Source: Punica granatum
Lineage: Eukaryota > Streptophyta > Magnoliopsida > Myrtales > Lythraceae
Length of the DNA stretch: 64,000 bases
Direction: 5' to 3'
Assembly (NCBI RefSeq): GCF_007655135.1
Contig: NC_045134.1
Span: 1,736,001 to 1,800,000, forward strand
Both the position numbers and the translations under genes were made by a program. Positions 61,841-64,000 of the stretch are shown piece by piece. The first letter of the stretch is position 1, and each line of letters starts with the position of its first letter. The notes beneath the pieces were generated by a model, which was given only the letters and a program-made list of their open reading frames with translations, was not told the DNA's origin and did not search any database.

Positions 61841-63526
61841 TGCTAGTTTCACGGGGCGCAACGGAAACGAAAAAGGAACAGAAATTCAAAATTTCCTACC
61901 CGTGAAACTAATTCCAAGACCTACTAGAAGAATAAGAGTAAATAAAAGCGTACCTGGAATATTTAAAATTGTCGACCAAGCGTCCCACGCATGACGCCTC
62001 TACCGGTGTCCACACCGACTTTGTCGACGAGTCTTCGAGATCGGCGGTGCTAGCGACCAACACTCGAAAGAAACACCGATGCAACACCCGAAATTTTTAA
62101 GACTAATGGACCTAATTTGAGTTGAACAATTCAACCCAAATTATATATATACTTTATATGCATATATATGCACGCACACATATATCAGCACATATAAATA
62201 TGTGTTGCTTTTATATATAAAAAGTATATGCATATACACACATTATATATATCATATATCTCTATTCTATGTACTCTGCCCCCCTTTTATAAGCAACAGG
62301 GGAGGAAGCAATTTAAATCCTGGCCGATGTGGGATAAGGAAAATCAAAGCTCCAAGTGACATGTGTCCAAGTAAATGTCATTAAACCATTGGCCCATGCG
62401 TCACCGCATTAATCGTGCATCAATTTAGTCCATTAATCTAATAAATCGGGTCTAATTAATCGACAAATTTAATCTCATTAAATATCCGATTAATTAGTCA
62501 CATCCTAAATCATCTAATCTCTATTAGACGATTTTATTTGTTTCAAAATATCTCGTCAATTTAGTCGTAGTGTGTGACCCTGTAGGTTCCCAATTACGTT
62601 GATAGTAATATCAAAATCTCTATTTCAATATTACAAACAGTGAGCGGCATCTAGCAATGCATCACCGTTACTCAAGTAATCGGAAAGTCAATTTCTCGAC
62701 GAACCTCGTGACCTATATTACCGTGTAATATAATCCATTGTCCCCTATATCTCTATTGAGCCCAAGGCATGGTCGATGACATCCTTGTATGGCTCAATAT
62801 TTCTCTTTCTTGGTTTACCGGTTAAGTCTATCAGAACAAATGAGCTCGATATCGTTATATCGACTCATTTGGGTATGCATACACTTTTAGACTTAACCAC
62901 CAAGTGGCCGTGAGATATCGCTCCCGTTTCGTAGGAGGGACAAATTCTATTTTGATCACTCACATTCCTCTCCATGCTCTGTGGTATACCCAATAACTGT
63001 CTTTATAACCATCCTGTTACAGTGGCGTTTGACAGTATCAAAGTATATGACATTACATGTAGGAATCTATGGTGACCTCAAGTCAAAGGACCATTACACT
63101 ATAGTCACTTTGAGATATGCTAATGACAGTCACGTAACAACCCATGTAGCAATCTCATGGTGGGTCAGTCCAATACACATTACTCTTAATGTATACATGT
63201 GGTGTGATTTGATATCTCCATATCCATGACCTATGAGACTTGGTCATCAATCAACACTCACACTAGTCTAACCGTATTATCGTTGTCCTAATTAACGATA
63301 ATACTTTGACTATGGACATTTAGGAATAATGTTCATTAATTATAGGATCTCACAATCAAGTCACACTTGATGCCTATTGAACCTACTATTCCAAGGACAT
63401 TATTGTGTAAAATCATATTTAGCGCAATCTACACAATAACAGATATGCCTCGTAATATAATGAAATAGATATCATATTACAGAACTGATTATAGATTGCC
63501 TCTAGGGCATACACCAATTCCCAACA
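61841..63526 (-). mobile_element. 3' LTR of a second copia element, inverted and nested
   Basis: On the - strand the LTR starts TGTTGGGAATTGG at 63526 and ends ...GAAACTAGCA at 61841, about 1686 bases with TG...CA ends. A polypurine tract (aagtgggagat) lies just inside at about 63537-63527. A 12-base inverted repeat (61844-61855 with 61899-61910) lies near the LTR end. The insertion is within the gag of the element starting at 61141. Confidence 0.8.
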
Positions 63527-64000
63527 ATCTCCCACTTGCACTAGAGCCAATCTGGCATCTGTCTAATGCCAATAGATCTAGTGTGAACCTCGTGCTTGCG
63601 CTGCACAAGAGGCTTCGTAAGTGGATCTGCGAGATTCTCATCTGTTGGTATTCTGCTTATCTTCACATCTCATCTGTCGATGATCTCGCGAATGAGATGG
63701 AAGCGTCTGAGTATATGTTTGGATCGCTGGTGAGACCTGGGTTCCTTAGCTTGCGCAATGGCTCCATTGTTGTCACAATAGAGATCCACTGGGTCTACGA
63801 TGCTAGGAACCACAGCAAGTTCTGTCACGAACTTCTTGATCCAAACGGCCTCTTTTGCAGCGTTAGAGGCAGCAATATACTCGGCCTCTGTGGTAGAATC
63901 GGCTACTGTCTCCTGTTTGGAACTCTTCCAACTCACAGCACCTCCATTCAGGCAGAACACATACCCTGACTGCGATCTACTGTCGTCTTTATCGGTCTGG
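63527..64000 (-). pseudogene. copia pol C-terminus (RNase H), partial, one stop
   Basis: The - strand frame from the window edge encodes the copia RNase H region: [16 protein letters not shown], then [62 protein letters not shown] at 63670-63672 stands where a glycine codon is expected, and the same frame then continues (DVKISRIPTDENLADPLTKP) to the normal stop near 63541, next to the polypurine tract. The rest of the element lies beyond the window. Confidence 0.82.

Noticed and set aside
62120..62260. TA-rich stretch considered as a separate repeat
   Set aside because: It lies inside the 61841-63526 LTR and is best treated as part of it.

Overview
This is nuclear DNA from a flowering plant, almost certainly a core eudicot. 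The genes have AT-rich GT-AG introns. All recognisable proteins are plant nuclear families: a MAP-kinase phosphatase with a gelsolin repeat, an RCD1/SRO protein, DUF674 proteins, ribosomal protein uL23, an ABCB6/20-type full-size transporter and an Arp2/3 subunit. The ribosomal gene has a site II/telo-box promoter, and LTR retrotransposons, a SINE family and MITEs are present. I cannot name the species from the sequence.

Layout. 0-5 kb: an MKP1-like phosphatase gene (+). 5-42 kb: a degraded tandem array of DUF674 genes. I count about a dozen copies or fragments, mostly on +, with at least two on -. Only the copies at 24.5-25.8 kb and 34.6-35.9 kb have full-length open frames; the copy at 32.1-33.5 kb has a single stop codon. 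The rest carry stops, frameshifts, truncations or chimeric junctions. An SRO (RCD1-like) gene lies inside the array on - at 12.7-14.7 kb. The array also holds two related tRNA-type SINE copies, a ~493-bp Mutator-like foldback element with a 9-bp target duplication inside an intron, and a ~183-bp hAT-like MITE. Several copies share a promoter/leader module with a 5'-leader intron.

42-58 kb: three conserved, apparently intact genes on +: RPL23A (4 exons including a leader exon), ABCB20-like (11 coding exons, 1408 aa) and ARPC2 (10 coding exons, 369 aa). 59.2-61.1 kb: a partial, recent-looking duplicate of the RPL23A 3' end plus the ABCB20 upstream region, joined directly to ABCB20 exon 9/10 sequence, with about 4.5 kb missing. 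At 61141 this duplicate is interrupted by a Ty1/copia element, which is itself interrupted at 61841 by a second copia element in the opposite orientation that runs off the window.

The conserved genes are housekeeping or signalling genes with no evident shared pathway. The main novelty is the DUF674 array. Every copy in which the region can be read, broken ones included, keeps a fixed C-x7-C-x11-C-x2-C spacing that looks like a metal-binding module. The array also shows repeated recombination between promoters, leaders and coding regions.
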